Origin: G963666535 sp963666535
GTDB lineage: Bacteria; Bacillota; Clostridia; Oscillospirales; Oscillospiraceae
Reading direction: 5' to 3'
Assembly (NCBI GenBank): GCA_963666535.1
Contig: OY762913.1
Location: forward strand, 124,001 to 188,000
DNA length: 64,000 bases
Both the position numbers and the translations under genes were made by a program. Within the stretch, counting starts at the first letter, position 1. Each line of letters begins with the position of its first letter. Positions 8,325-16,733 of the stretch are shown here, one piece after another. The notes beneath the pieces are model-generated. The model made no database searches, was not told where the DNA came from, and was given only the letters and a program-made list of their open reading frames with translations.

Positions 8325-9842
8325 ATGGTCTACAAAATCCGTTCTCTCGGCCTTTTCGGGGTCACAGGATACGAGGTTTCCGCCGAGTGCGACCTGTCTG
8401 GCGGGTTACCCGCATTCAATATCGTCGGCCTGCCGGACGCAGCCGTAAACGAGGCACGGGAACGTGTTCGGGCTGCCATTAAGAACTGTGGTTTTCAGTT
8501 TCCGGTCAGCAGAATCACCGTAAATTTGGCCCCGGCCGACCGCAAAAAGGCCGGTACGGTGTACGATTTACCCATTCTAATCGGAGTTTTGGCAGCCGGA
8601 AATCAATTGAAATTTCCCAGCGAGGACAGTGCTTTTATTGGTGAATTATCCCTTGCGGGCGCTGTGCGCCCCGCCCCCGGCATGCTTCCCATGGCCCTTG
8701 CCGCCAAGCGCGCAGGGGTGAAAACGCTTTACGTCCCTGCGGATAACGCCGCCGAAGCCACCCTTGCGGGCGACCTTGTCGTATACCCGGTATCCAGCGT
8801 CCCGCAACTGATTCGGCACCTGAGGGATGAGGACCGCATCCCCCCTGCCCAGCCTTGGGCACCTCCCTTGCACACCCCGTTTTTCCCAGACTTCGCTGAG
8901 GTCAAGGGGCAGGAAAACGTCAAGCGCGCCCTGGAGATTGCCGCGGCTGGCGGCCATAACCTTTGTATGATCGGACCGCCCGGCTCCGGCAAAAGCATGC
9001 TGGCCAAGCGCCTGCCCTCCATCCTGCCGGACATGACCCGGCGGGAAGCACTGGAGGCCACCGAGATTCACTCGGTTTTGGGGCTGACCTCGAAGGACGA
9101 ACCCATGCTTCTTCAGCGTCCCTTCCGGGCCCCGCACCACACCATTTCCCCCATGGGAATGGCCGGCGGCGGCACCAATCCACGCCCGGGGGAAATCTCT
9201 TTGGCCCACAACGGCGTGCTGTTTCTGGACGAGCTGCCGGAGTTTCACAACGAGGTTTTAGAGGTTCTGCGGCAACCCTTAGAGGACGGACAGGTGCAGA
9301 TCTCCCGTGCCGCAGGCTCCGCTGTCTACCCCAGCAAGTTTATGCTGATCTGTGCGATGAACCCCTGCAAATGCGGCTGGTATGGCCATCCATCGGGCCG
9401 CTGCAAATGTTCTCCTGCCGCCGTAGAGCGCTATCAAAGCCGCATCTCAGGCCCGCTTTTGGATCGAATTGACCTGTTTGTAGGGGTAAATTCGCTGGAA
9501 TTTGAGACACTCTCCGGGGAAAATTCAGCCGAAAAATCGTCGGATATTCGCCTGCGAGTCAATGCCGCACGCCATGTTCAAACTACAAGATTTGGAAAAA
9601 ACGGGCCGGATTGTAACGCCCAAATGGGGCAAAATGAGTTAAAAATGCATTGCGAGCTAAGCACCGCGTGCGAAGACCTGATGCGTGGCGCCTTCGAGCG
9701 AATGGGGCTGACAGCCCGCTCCTATGACCGAATTTTGCGGGTGGCTCGCACCATCGCCGATCTGGACGACAGCGCTGCCATCGAGCCGCCTCATTTGGCC
9801 GAGGCGCTTCAATACCGCGCCGCGGTCGGCCTCCAGCCCTGA
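8325..9842 (+). CDS. yifB: YifB/ComM-family Mg-chelatase-like AAA+ ATPase
   Basis: The 505-aa protein has the usual three parts: an N-terminal ChlI-like domain (about residues 1-170, with DLSGGLPAFNIVGLPD early), an AAA+ core with Walker A GPPGSGKS (217-224) and Walker B LFLDELPEF, and a C-terminal Mg-chelatase-type domain ending in the conserved LAEALQYR. Members such as Haemophilus ComM are hexameric helicases promoting branch migration in natural transformation; a similar role here is inference from the family. The gene starts with ATG after a weak AAGGGG. It is followed by thiI, with a GC-rich hairpin between them. Confidence 0.93.
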   Translation: MVYKIRSLGLFGVTGYEVSAECDLSGGLPAFNIVGLPDAAVNEARERVRAAIKNCGFQFPVSRITVNLAPADRKKAGTVYDLPILIGVLAAGNQLKFPSEDSAFIGELSLAGAVRPAPGMLPMALAAKRAGVKTLYVPADNAAEATLAGDLVVYPVSSVPQLIRHLRDEDRIPPAQPWAPPLHTPFFPDFAEVKGQENVKRALEIAAAGGHNLCMIGPPGSGKSMLAKRLPSILPDMTRREALEATEIHSVLGLTSKDEPMLLQRPFRAPHHTISPMGMAGGGTNPRPGEISLAHNGVLFLDELPEFHNEVLEVLRQPLEDGQVQISRAAGSAVYPSKFMLICAMNPCKCGWYGHPSGRCKCSPAAVERYQSRISGPLLDRIDLFVGVNSLEFETLSGENSAEKSSDIRLRVNAARHVQTTRFGKNGPDCNAQMGQNELKMHCELSTACEDLMRGAFERMGLTARSYDRILRVARTIADLDDSAAIEPPHLAEALQYRAAVGLQP

Positions 9843-9870
9843 AGCGCGGGGCCTCTCTGCCATGATAAAC

Positions 9871-9901
9871 CGCGCCGCCGCTCCATGGGTGCGGCGGCGC
9901 G
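9871..9901 (+). other. GC-rich intergenic hairpin (yifB-thiI)
   Basis: CGCGCCGCCGC (9871-9881) pairs perfectly with GCGGCGGCGCG (9891-9901). No T-tract follows, so it is more likely an RNA-stability or partial termination element than a full terminator. Confidence 0.55.
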
Positions 9902-9969
9902 AAACGGTTGACGGTGCCGACCTGCGATGATACAATACCTTGAAGTTGTTTTTAGAGGAGTCTTTTGCA

Positions 9970-11142
9970 TTGAACGAGATGATTTTGCTTAAACTGGGTG
10001 AGTTGGTACTCAAGGGGCTCAACCGCCGCAGCTTTGAGGATAGATTGCAGGGCAACCTGACACGCCGTCTGCGCCCCTATGGAGAGTGGCGGATCTACAC
10101 CCGGCAGTCTACCACCTATATTGAACCAAGAAACGATTCCTGTGAGATAGAGGCCGCCTATGCGGCAGTGAAGCAGGTATTTGGCATCGTCGGCCTCTCG
10201 CTGGCCCGTGCGTGTCCAAAGGACAAGAACGCGATTGTGGAAACCGCCAAGCTTTACCTTGGGACCCAGCTGATGGCCTGCAAAAGCTTCAAGGTGGAGT
10301 CCAAGCGCGCCGACAAATCCTTTCCCCTGAACTCCATCCAGCTGTCCCAATACGTGGGCGGCGAGCTGCATGAAGCCTTCCCCCATCTGACGGTAGATGT
10401 ACACAACCCTGACCTCACCGTGCATGTTGAAATACGCGACCTTGCCGCTTACATCCACGCCGACCCGGAGCCTGGTGCGGGCGGTTTGCCCGTTGGCGTG
10501 GGCGGCCGGGCGGTGAGTCTGCTCTCAGGCGGCATTGACAGCCCGGTGGCCTCCTATATGATGGCGAAACGTGGCCTGAGCCTTGATATGGTCCACTTTT
10601 TCAGCTATCCCTACACTTCGCCGGAGGCTAAGGAAAAAGTCATTGAGCTTGCCCGCCTGCTCACGCCCTGGTGCGGCCAGACCATCGTGCACGTGGTTCC
10701 TTTCACCGAAATTCAGGAGGAACTGCGCCGTCAGTGCCCGGAGGAGCTGTTTACCGTTTTGATGCGGCGATTCATGATGCGCATTGCGGAGTCCATTGCC
10801 AAGAGCATTGACGCGGGCGGCATCGTCACCGGTGAATGCCTTGGCCAGGTTGCCAGTCAGACCATGGACGCGATGCGCATGACCGGCGCCGCCACATCTC
10901 TGCCCGTGTTCCGCCCGCTGGTGGGCATGGACAAGGAAGAGATTGTTACCCTTGCCCGCCGGATCGGCACCTTCGAGACCTCCATCCTCCCCTACGAAGA
11001 CTGCTGCACCGTATTTACACCCCGCCACCCCCGCCTGCGCCCCCAGCCCATGGAGATTGAACGCGCGGAGAGCACGCTGGAGATTGACGCACTGGTAAAA
11101 AAGGCCGTAAGCGGGATTGAAAAGATTACCCTTCGCACCTAA
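9970..11142 (+). CDS. thiI: tRNA 4-thiouridine synthase ThiI (sulfurtransferase)
   Basis: ThiI adenylates U8 of tRNA and inserts sulfur delivered by a cysteine desulfurase, and in many bacteria also feeds thiamine-thiazole synthesis. An N-terminal ferredoxin-like and THUMP region (about residues 1-165) is followed by the PP-loop SGGIDS at 186-191. No C-terminal rhodanese domain is present, as in Bacillus-type ThiI; such proteins work with a dedicated NifS-like partner, and a desulfurase gene lies 7 kb away. The TTG at 9970 is preferred because GAGGAG ends nine bases before it and it yields the family-like N-terminus MNEMILLKLGE; an ATG at 9979 is the alternative. Confidence 0.95.
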   Translation: MNEMILLKLGELVLKGLNRRSFEDRLQGNLTRRLRPYGEWRIYTRQSTTYIEPRNDSCEIEAAYAAVKQVFGIVGLSLARACPKDKNAIVETAKLYLGTQLMACKSFKVESKRADKSFPLNSIQLSQYVGGELHEAFPHLTVDVHNPDLTVHVEIRDLAAYIHADPEPGAGGLPVGVGGRAVSLLSGGIDSPVASYMMAKRGLSLDMVHFFSYPYTSPEAKEKVIELARLLTPWCGQTIVHVVPFTEIQEELRRQCPEELFTVLMRRFMMRIAESIAKSIDAGGIVTGECLGQVASQTMDAMRMTGAATSLPVFRPLVGMDKEEIVTLARRIGTFETSILPYEDCCTVFTPRHPRLRPQPMEIERAESTLEIDALVKKAVSGIEKITLRT

Positions 11143-11170
11143 ACCATATGATAGGAAAGAGGTCCTCTTC

Positions 11171-12427
11171 ATGGCTCATACCGCTGAGCTGATCGCCGTG
11201 GGCACCGAATTGCTGCTGGGCAACATCGTCAACGCCGACGCCCAGACTCTGTCCCGGGAACTGTCCGCCCTTGGCATCAATGTGTTTTATCACACGGTAG
11301 TTGGTGACAACCCTGAGCGCCTGAAAGCGGCGGTGAATATCGCCAAATCCCGGGCGGACGTCGTGATCACCACCGGCGGCCTTGGCCCCACCTGTGATGA
11401 TCTGACCAAGCAGACCCTGGCCGACTGCTTTGGAAAGAAGCTGGTGTTCCATCCCGAGAGTGCCGACCGCATCCGCGCCTATTTTGACCGCATGCAAGGT
11501 CGGGTGATGACCGATAACAATCTTCAGCAGGCCTACCTACCGGAAGACTGCACCGTGTTCCCCAACGATTGGGGCACAGCACCCGGCTGCGGATTTGAGG
11601 CGGAGGGAATTCATGTGGTCATGCTGCCCGGCCCGCCTTCCGAGTGCGGCCCCATGTTCCGCGCCTGCGCGGCCCCCTATCTCCGCGTGCTGTCAGAGGG
11701 GATGATCGTTTCCCGCACGCTGCGCATCTTTGGCATGGGGGAGTCCGCCGTGGAAGCCCAGCTCCGTGAGCGGATGAACGCCATGGAAAACCCCACGTTA
11801 GCCCCCTATGCCAAGGAGGGTGAGGTGGAGCTGCGCATTACTGCCAAGGCTGACGGGGAGGCTGCCGCACAGGCGCTCATCGCCCCGGTGGAGGCAGAAC
11901 TGCGGCAGCAATTCGGCACAAAAATCTATGGTGCCGATGTTTCCTCGCTGGAAGAGGTGGTTTTTCATTTACTGCGAGAAAAGGGACTCACCTTTGGCTG
12001 TGCTGAATCCTGCACAGGGGGCATGGTGGCAAAACGAATGACGGATTTTGCCGGTTCCTCCGCGGTTTTTAAGGGCGGCATTGTCTGCTATACCAATGAA
12101 ATTAAGACCAACGTGCTGGGCGTCCTTCCCTCCATGTTGGAGGAAGAGGGTGCAGTGTCCGAGCTGGTGGCACGGGCCATGGCGGAGGGCGCTGTGCGTA
12201 TACTGGGCTGTGATATCAGCGTCGCCACCACAGGGGTCGCGGGTCCTGACCGCGATGACCGGGGCAACCCCGTGGGGCTGGTTTATATCGCCATCGCCAC
12301 AAGGACCGAGACCTTTGTCCGCCGAGTCACGCTGGGTGGTACCCGAACCCGCATCCGCATCACCGCCGCCACCCACGCCTTTGACTTGGCCCGCCGTCAG
12401 CTTTCCGGTCTTCCTCTTGCCGATTGA
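11171..12427 (+). CDS. cinA: CinA-family protein (nicotinamide-nucleotide amidohydrolase / MoCF-like)
   Basis: The protein has 418 aa and two domains. The N-terminal MoaB/MogA-like domain (about residues 1-170, containing VGTELLLGN and TTGGLGPTCDD) corresponds to COG1058. The C-terminal CinA domain (about 255-415, containing CAESCTGG and STTGVAGP-like VATTGVAGP) deamidates nicotinamide mononucleotide in pyridine-nucleotide recycling. Some homologues are competence- or damage-inducible, and the nearby ComM-like gene may be relevant, but no regulation is visible. The ATG at 11171 has GAAAGAGG upstream. The gene begins 28 bases after thiI and is likely in the same transcript; a bidirectional terminator follows. 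Confidence 0.95.
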   Translation: MAHTAELIAVGTELLLGNIVNADAQTLSRELSALGINVFYHTVVGDNPERLKAAVNIAKSRADVVITTGGLGPTCDDLTKQTLADCFGKKLVFHPESADRIRAYFDRMQGRVMTDNNLQQAYLPEDCTVFPNDWGTAPGCGFEAEGIHVVMLPGPPSECGPMFRACAAPYLRVLSEGMIVSRTLRIFGMGESAVEAQLRERMNAMENPTLAPYAKEGEVELRITAKADGEAAAQALIAPVEAELRQQFGTKIYGADVSSLEEVVFHLLREKGLTFGCAESCTGGMVAKRMTDFAGSSAVFKGGIVCYTNEIKTNVLGVLPSMLEEEGAVSELVARAMAEGAVRILGCDISVATTGVAGPDRDDRGNPVGLVYIAIATRTETFVRRVTLGGTRTRIRITAATHAFDLARRQLSGLPLAD

Positions 12428-12433
12428 ATGAAA

Positions 12434-12473
12434 AAGGGTCCCCGCCGAAGCTTTCGCTTTGGTGGGGACCCTT
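12434..12473. terminator. Bidirectional terminator (cinA / ABC permease)
   Basis: A 17-bp stem, AAGGGTCCCCGCCGAAG with near-perfect complement at 12457-12473, lies between two convergent genes. A-rich and T-rich flanks serve both directions. Confidence 0.85.
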
Positions 12474-12484
12474 CTTCATTTCTC

Positions 12485-13270
12485 TTATTCCAAATTAAGC
12501 TTGTTGCTCAAAATATACCGGGTTGCAAAGAAGTAGATGGCGCCGAATACCAGCTGGATCAGAATGACCACCACCAGAACGAAATGGACTGTACCAAAGT
12601 CGCCAAAGGTATTGATGAGTCGGTGGTAGATTTGGTTCAGCCCGTTCTCCCCGATTAGATCTCCGATCGCGGTCACCAGGCTTTCCAAAATAATGGTCAA
12701 AACGAAGAACGCACCCACTGCCACCGCCACACGATGGCTTTTGGCCAGATGTCCGATGGCGATACACAGATAGACAAACAAGACGCTCACCGCCGCAAAG
12801 AGGATCACCACCACCACAGATTCGATGAGATAGCCCACACCGTTTCCGACATGCACCTCGCCGAAGAACTGCTGGATTCCATCCCAAAACTGCTGCAAGG
12901 CCTCCATGTCACCCGCCATGAGAAACATACTAAGGAATACTGCGATCACGGTCAGGGCGCTCATCACAAGGGCTATGATGGCTTTGGCCATGATGTGACG
13001 CCCCGGCGTAACGGGTAAGGTAAACATGAGGTACCCCTCGTCACCCAGCAGACTTTTGTAAAACCGATCAATCAGGATAATAAAGGTCACCACAAAGGCG
13101 GCAACAATAAACCCGCTGTATAGTGTGCCGCCAATGGCCTGTGGCAGTGCAAAATCATTGGCGTTAAACAGGAATCGGTTGACCAGTGCCAGCAGGAGTA
13201 CGCCGCCGTAAATCGGCAGGCAGATACGGGAAGTAGCCTTCCATTCGTATTTCAAAAGTTTGCTCAGCAT
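12485..13270 (-). CDS. ABC transporter permease (YtrC/ABC-2-like)
   Basis: The 261-aa protein is strongly hydrophobic with about six membrane segments, including AYVVTFIILIDRF-like and LTVIAVFLSMFLMAG stretches, and no catalytic motif. It is the membrane partner of the ATPase encoded immediately upstream, with which its start overlaps by seven bases, suggesting translational coupling. The arrangement GntR-ATPase-permease is that of Ytr/Bcr-type exporters controlled by cell-wall stress or nutrient state. The substrate cannot be read from the sequence. Confidence 0.85.
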   Translation of the reverse strand: MLSKLLKYEWKATSRICLPIYGGVLLLALVNRFLFNANDFALPQAIGGTLYSGFIVAAFVVTFIILIDRFYKSLLGDEGYLMFTLPVTPGRHIMAKAIIALVMSALTVIAVFLSMFLMAGDMEALQQFWDGIQQFFGEVHVGNGVGYLIESVVVVILFAAVSVLFVYLCIAIGHLAKSHRVAVAVGAFFVLTIILESLVTAIGDLIGENGLNQIYHRLINTFGDFGTVHFVLVVVILIQLVFGAIYFFATRYILSNKLNLE

Positions 13271-13968
13271 GCGAACACCTCCCGGAATAGAGCGTCCACA
13301 GATTTCCCGCGGCTCTCCCTTATATTGTCCACCGTATCGTGGAGCACCAGCGAACCATTTTGGATAAAGATCGCCTCATCCAGCACCCTCTCAATATCGG
13401 AAATCAGGTGGGTGGACAGCATAACCGTTGCGTTTTCGCTGTAGTTGGTTAAAATCGTGTTCAGAATGTAGTCGCGGGTAGCAGGGTCCACCCCGCCGAT
13501 GGGTTCATCCAGCACGTAAAGCTGCGCCGCACGGCTCATGGTGAGAATCAGCTGCACCTTCTCTTTGGTTCCCTTCGACATGGTCTTCAGCCGGTCACCG
13601 GTTTCAATGTGCAGGGTCTTCATCATGTCATTTGCCTTCACCCTGTCAAAATCAGAGTAAAAATCCGCAAAATACGCCAGGATGTCACTGGCTTTCATCC
13701 AGTTGTTCAGATAGCTGCGCTCCGGCAGATAGCTCACGATGGAGTGCGTATACACGCCCGGCTTCACTCCGTCAATCGTAATGGTGCCCTCCGTGGGGGT
13801 CAGCAGCCCGTTGAGCAGCTTAATGGTCGTGGTCTTTCCGCTGCCATTTGGGCCAAGCAGGCCAACGATGCGGCCGCGGCCAATGGTCAAATTCAGGTGA
13901 TTGAGCGCAACCTTTTTGCCAAAACTTTTCGTCAGGTCACTGCACACCAACAAATCCTCGGTGTTCAT
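13264..13968 (-). CDS. ABC transporter ATP-binding protein
   Basis: The 234-aa nucleotide-binding subunit has Walker A GPNGSGKTT (39-47), an unusual signature SKGTKEKVQL in place of LSGGQ, and Walker B LYVLDEPIGGVD. The KGxKEKV-type signature and GGVD after Walker B are typical of ABC-2/Ytr-type export ATPases of Firmicutes. I chose the ATG at 13968, which is one base after the stop of the upstream regulator gene and preceded by GAGGGAGAG; an in-frame extension to 14055 lies inside that regulator. It forms an operon with the GntR regulator and the permease. Confidence 0.92.
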   Translation of the reverse strand: MNTEDLLVCSDLTKSFGKKVALNHLNLTIGRGRIVGLLGPNGSGKTTTIKLLNGLLTPTEGTITIDGVKPGVYTHSIVSYLPERSYLNNWMKASDILAYFADFYSDFDRVKANDMMKTLHIETGDRLKTMSKGTKEKVQLILTMSRAAQLYVLDEPIGGVDPATRDYILNTILTNYSENATVMLSTHLISDIERVLDEAIFIQNGSLVLHDTVDNIRESRGKSVDALFREVFAC

Positions 13969-13969
13969 T

Positions 13970-14341
13970 TTAGTTCTCTCCCTCCCGCGCCGTGTTTTGC
14001 AGCAGCGCGATAATTTCTTCTCTGGAAAATCCCAGTACGTCCATACTGCCCACAAAGGCAGCGATACGCTCCCGTGCCATCTTTTCTCTTACCGCTTCAA
14101 TCATCTCTCTATCCTCCGTTACGAATCGTCCCGCGGTTCGGTTGGTGTAGAGCAGGCCCTCCCGCTCCAAATCCGCCAGCGCCCGCTGCATGGTGTTGGG
14201 ATTAACGCCCGCCTCCGCGGCAAGATCACGCACCGCTGATACCTTACCCCCCGGTGCAAGCGCCCCGCTGACGATCCGCTCGGTCAGCCGCTCGGTCAGC
14301 TGCTGATAGATGGGCCGGTCGTCGTTTAGGTTCCAATGCAT
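13970..14341 (-). CDS. GntR-family regulator, YtrA subfamily
   Basis: The 123-aa protein has an N-terminal winged helix (about residues 10-75; IYQQLTERLTERI, then PGGKVSAVRDLAAEAGVNPNTMQRALADLEREGLL) and only a short C-terminal helical part, as in the YtrA subfamily, which regulates adjacent ABC transporters. ATG at 14341 follows AAGGAG. A nested inverted repeat over its own promoter (14364-14407) is the probable operator, which suggests autorepression of the three-gene operon. The inducing signal is unknown. Confidence 0.92.
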   Translation of the reverse strand: MHWNLNDDRPIYQQLTERLTERIVSGALAPGGKVSAVRDLAAEAGVNPNTMQRALADLEREGLLYTNRTAGRFVTEDREMIEAVREKMARERIAAFVGSMDVLGFSREEIIALLQNTAREGEN

Positions 14342-14363
14342 AGTGTGCTCCTTCCTGTACTCC

Positions 14364-14407
14364 TGTATCGCTGTATTAACTGCGTAACACAATACTACAA
14401 CGATACA
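14364..14407 (-). promoter_or_regulatory. Probable operator of the YtrA-like regulator
   Basis: Nested inverted repeats TGTATCG (14364-14370)/CGATACA (14401-14407) and GTATT (14373-14377)/AATAC (14391-14395) surround the predicted -10 region and transcription start of the regulator operon. Symmetry and position fit an operator. Confidence 0.6.
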
Positions 14408-14420
14408 TTTGGTTTGTCAA
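14391..14420 (-). promoter_or_regulatory. Promoter of the GntR-ABC operon
   Basis: On the minus strand TTGACA (14420-14415), a 17-base spacer and TAGTAT (14397-14392) form a near-consensus sigma-A promoter. Confidence 0.8.
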
Positions 14421-14458
14421 CCCCCAATTTTCACTTTTTTTGGTTGGCTCATTTTTTG

Positions 14459-14487
14459 TTGCGTTTTCCCCCTGAGATGCTTATACT
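14459..14487 (+). promoter_or_regulatory. Probable promoter of the 44-aa peptide gene
   Basis: TTGCGT (14459-14464), 17 bases and TATACT (14482-14487) lie 33 bases before the small ORF. The -35 box is imperfect. Confidence 0.5.
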
Positions 14488-14520
14488 GTAAGCAGATGAC
14501 AAATTGTGGAGGTGTTCGTT

Positions 14521-14655
14521 ATGACCAATCAGGAAGCCATTAAGGAATTGCAAAACATCAAGAATTACTGTACTGTCAGCGCCATCGCCGCCATCGACCA
14601 CGCCATAGCCGTTTTGAAAGAAACCCCTGACCCCCAACAGAGCACTCCAAAATAA
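14521..14655 (+). CDS. Small hypothetical protein (44 aa)
   Basis: A short ORF starts with ATG, has GGAGG about nine bases upstream and its own promoter. The product begins MTNQEAIKELQNIKNY and is predicted to be helical with a Pro/Gln/Ser/Thr tail. Its MTNQEAIKEL start resembles small phage- or plasmid-borne peptides that begin with MTxEEAI, but I cannot assign a function. It is followed by the promoter of the lysine riboswitch. Confidence 0.6.
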   Translation: MTNQEAIKELQNIKNYCTVSAIAAIDHAIAVLKETPDPQQSTPK

Positions 14656-14698
14656 GCTCGTTCCGTCCACCGTAGAAAGACGAATCGCTCTGTTTTTC

Positions 14699-14727
14699 TT
14701 GACAGTGCTCCAGCTGCATGATAGGAT
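14699..14727 (+). promoter_or_regulatory. Promoter of the lysine-riboswitch transcript
   Basis: TTGACA (14699-14704), a 17-base spacer and TAGGAT (14722-14727) place the transcript start near 14734, just before the aptamer. Confidence 0.8.
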
Positions 14728-14747
14728 ATTTTCAATTGAATCATACC

Positions 14748-14901
14748 GATAGAGGTGCGATCACCATGAGTACTTCGGAACAAGGCAAGGCAGCCGTTCC
14801 GTTGGAAAGGGGCTATCGCCGAAGGGAGAGCGTCGGCCTTGTCTCTCTCCCTGGGACGCCGGATAACATCCGGCGAACTGTCACAGTTGTGGAGCGCTAT
14901 C
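14748..14901 (+). ncRNA. Lysine riboswitch (L box) aptamer
   Basis: The closing stem GATAG (14748-14752)/CTATC (14897-14901) encloses conserved L-box blocks in the right order: AGAGGTGCGA, AGTA, GCCGAAG, CTGGGA, ACTGTCAC and GTGGAG-GCTATC. This matches the lysine riboswitch that senses free lysine. The aptamer leads into a terminator at 14930 upstream of an NhaC-family carrier, so lysine should switch transcription off. Confidence 0.88.
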
Positions 14902-14929
14902 ACCTATCACCCCATAGGGGTGATTGGTT

Positions 14930-14965
14930 GCCGTGGGCGCTTTTTGAAGCGCCCACGGCTTTTTG
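14930..14965 (+). terminator. Expression-platform terminator of the lysine riboswitch
   Basis: GCCGTGGGCGC (14930-14940) pairs perfectly with GCGCCCACGGC (14949-14959) and is followed by TTTTT. AGCGC in the closing region (14893-14897) can pair with GCGCT (14937-14941), a possible antiterminator. A second hairpin, ATCACCCC/GGGGTGAT, lies at 14906-14924. Confidence 0.85.
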
Positions 14966-15010
14966 TGTTGCATTTACAAAAGAGAAGAAAGAGAAAGGAT
15001 TGTTTTTACT

Positions 15011-16534
15011 ATGTCCCCAACCATGTACGCAACTTTTTGGGCCTTGGTGCCCCCTATTGTTGCCATCGCACTGGCGCTCATCACCAAGGAGGTGTACTCC
15101 TCCCTATTCATTGGCATTCTGGTGGGCGGCCTGTTCTACTCGGGATTCTCCTTTCAGGGAACCATCACCCATATTTTTCAGGATGGCATGATCTCGGTTC
15201 TGTCCGACGGCTGGAATGTAGGCATCCTCCTCTTCCTCGTCATTCTGGGCGCCATGGTGGCTCTCATGAATAAGGCCGGCGGCTCAGCCGCCTTCGGCCG
15301 CTGGGCCGGAACCCACATCAAGACCCGCGCGGGCGCCCAGCTTGCCACCATCGCCCTTGGCGTCTTGATCTTCATTGATGACTACTTCAACTGCCTTACC
15401 GTGGGCAGCGTGATGCTCCCGGTGACCGATAAGCACAACATTTCCCGCGCGAAGCTGGCTTATCTCATTGATGCCACCGCCGCACCCATTTGCATCATCG
15501 CCCCCATCAGTTCCTGGGCGGCCGCTGTGACCGGTTTTGTGGAGGGGGAAGATGGTCTGTCCCTGTTTGTCAGCGCAATCCCCTACAATTTCTATGCTCT
15601 GCTCACCATCGTCATGATGATCGGCCTTGTGGTCATGAAGGTAGACTTCGGGCCTATGGCGATCCACGAGCAAAACGCCGCTCAGGGCGACCTTTACACC
15701 ACGCCAGGTCGCCCTTACGCCTCCATGGAGGAGGAAGCCGTCATTGGCAAGGGCAAGGTCATTGATCTGGTCCTTCCCATTCTGTGCCTGATCATCTGCT
15801 GCGTGATCGGCATGATCTACACCGGCGGCTTTTTTGAAGGTGCAAGTTTTGTAGATGCCTTTGCCAGTTCCGACGCTTCGGTTGGCTTGGTTCTTGGCTC
15901 CTTCTCCGGCCTTATCCTTACATTGATCCTTTTTCTGGTCCGCCGTGTCCTCTCCTTCAAGGACTGCATGGCCTGCATCCCAGAGGGCTTTAAGGCTATG
16001 GTCCCGGCCATTCTGATTCTCACCTTCGCTTGGACACTGAAGGCGATGACCGACAGTTTGGGTGCCTCCGAATATGTGGAAGCTGTCGTGAAAAACTCCG
16101 CCGGAAGCTTTATGAACTTCCTGCCCGCTATCATCTTTGTAATCGCCTGCGGTCTGGCCTTTGCCACCGGCACCTCCTGGGGCACCTTCGGCATTCTGAT
16201 CCCCATCGTTGTGGGCGTGTTCGGTCAGACCGACGGCACTTTGATGATCATCTCCATTTCCGCCTGCATGGCCGGCGCTGTGTGCGGCGACCACTGCTCC
16301 CCCATCTCGGATACCACGATCATGGCCTCCGCGGGTGCGCAGTGCGACCATGTCAACCATGTGTCCACACAGTTGCCCTATGCGCTTACTGTAGCGGCCA
16401 TTTCCTTTGTTACTTATATCGTGGCGGGCTTCACCCGCTCCGCCCTCATTTCTCTTCCCATCGGCATTGTCCTGACGCTGGGCTTCCTTCTTGTGATGAA
16501 GCTGACGCAGTCAAATAAAGTCTCCGTGGACTAA
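15011..16534 (+). CDS. nhaC: NhaC-family secondary carrier, predicted lysine transporter (LysW-like)
   Basis: The 507-aa protein has about 11-12 membrane segments and NhaC-superfamily features such as FIDDYFNCLTVG and CGDHCSPISDTTIMASAG. The family includes Na+/H+ antiporters, but members preceded by a lysine riboswitch have been predicted to be lysine transporters (LysW). The riboswitch immediately upstream makes lysine transport the best prediction; sodium/proton exchange alone is the alternative. ATG at 15011 follows AGAAAGGA. It is a single-gene transcript with a terminator on each side. Confidence 0.9.
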   Translation: MSPTMYATFWALVPPIVAIALALITKEVYSSLFIGILVGGLFYSGFSFQGTITHIFQDGMISVLSDGWNVGILLFLVILGAMVALMNKAGGSAAFGRWAGTHIKTRAGAQLATIALGVLIFIDDYFNCLTVGSVMLPVTDKHNISRAKLAYLIDATAAPICIIAPISSWAAAVTGFVEGEDGLSLFVSAIPYNFYALLTIVMMIGLVVMKVDFGPMAIHEQNAAQGDLYTTPGRPYASMEEEAVIGKGKVIDLVLPILCLIICCVIGMIYTGGFFEGASFVDAFASSDASVGLVLGSFSGLILTLILFLVRRVLSFKDCMACIPEGFKAMVPAILILTFAWTLKAMTDSLGASEYVEAVVKNSAGSFMNFLPAIIFVIACGLAFATGTSWGTFGILIPIVVGVFGQTDGTLMIISISACMAGAVCGDHCSPISDTTIMASAGAQCDHVNHVSTQLPYALTVAAISFVTYIVAGFTRSALISLPIGIVLTLGFLLVMKLTQSNKVSVD

Positions 16535-16551
16535 TTCCCTCTTGCTGTAAT

Positions 16552-16590
16552 AACCTCGGCGGAGCCTTTGTGTTCCCGCCGAGGTTTTTT
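16552..16590 (+). terminator. Terminator after the NhaC-family gene
   Basis: AACCTCGGCGG (16552-16562) pairs with CCGCCGAGGTT (16576-16586), followed by a T-tract to 16590. Confidence 0.9.
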
Positions 16591-16733
16591 CATCCTTTTC
16601 TATTTCTTCTGTTTAGGGATGAAGCTTCTCATCAACTGTGGTACAATTGATCGAAAAGAAGTGCATCTTCCCCTACAAGCTGCAGGGGAAGGCAATTGTC
16701 TTGATTCCCAACAATATGAAAAGGAGCGATACT

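Noticed and set aside
14718..15191. 157-codon frame through the lysine riboswitch
   Set aside because: The region is accounted for by aptamer and terminator, and its translation resembles nothing.
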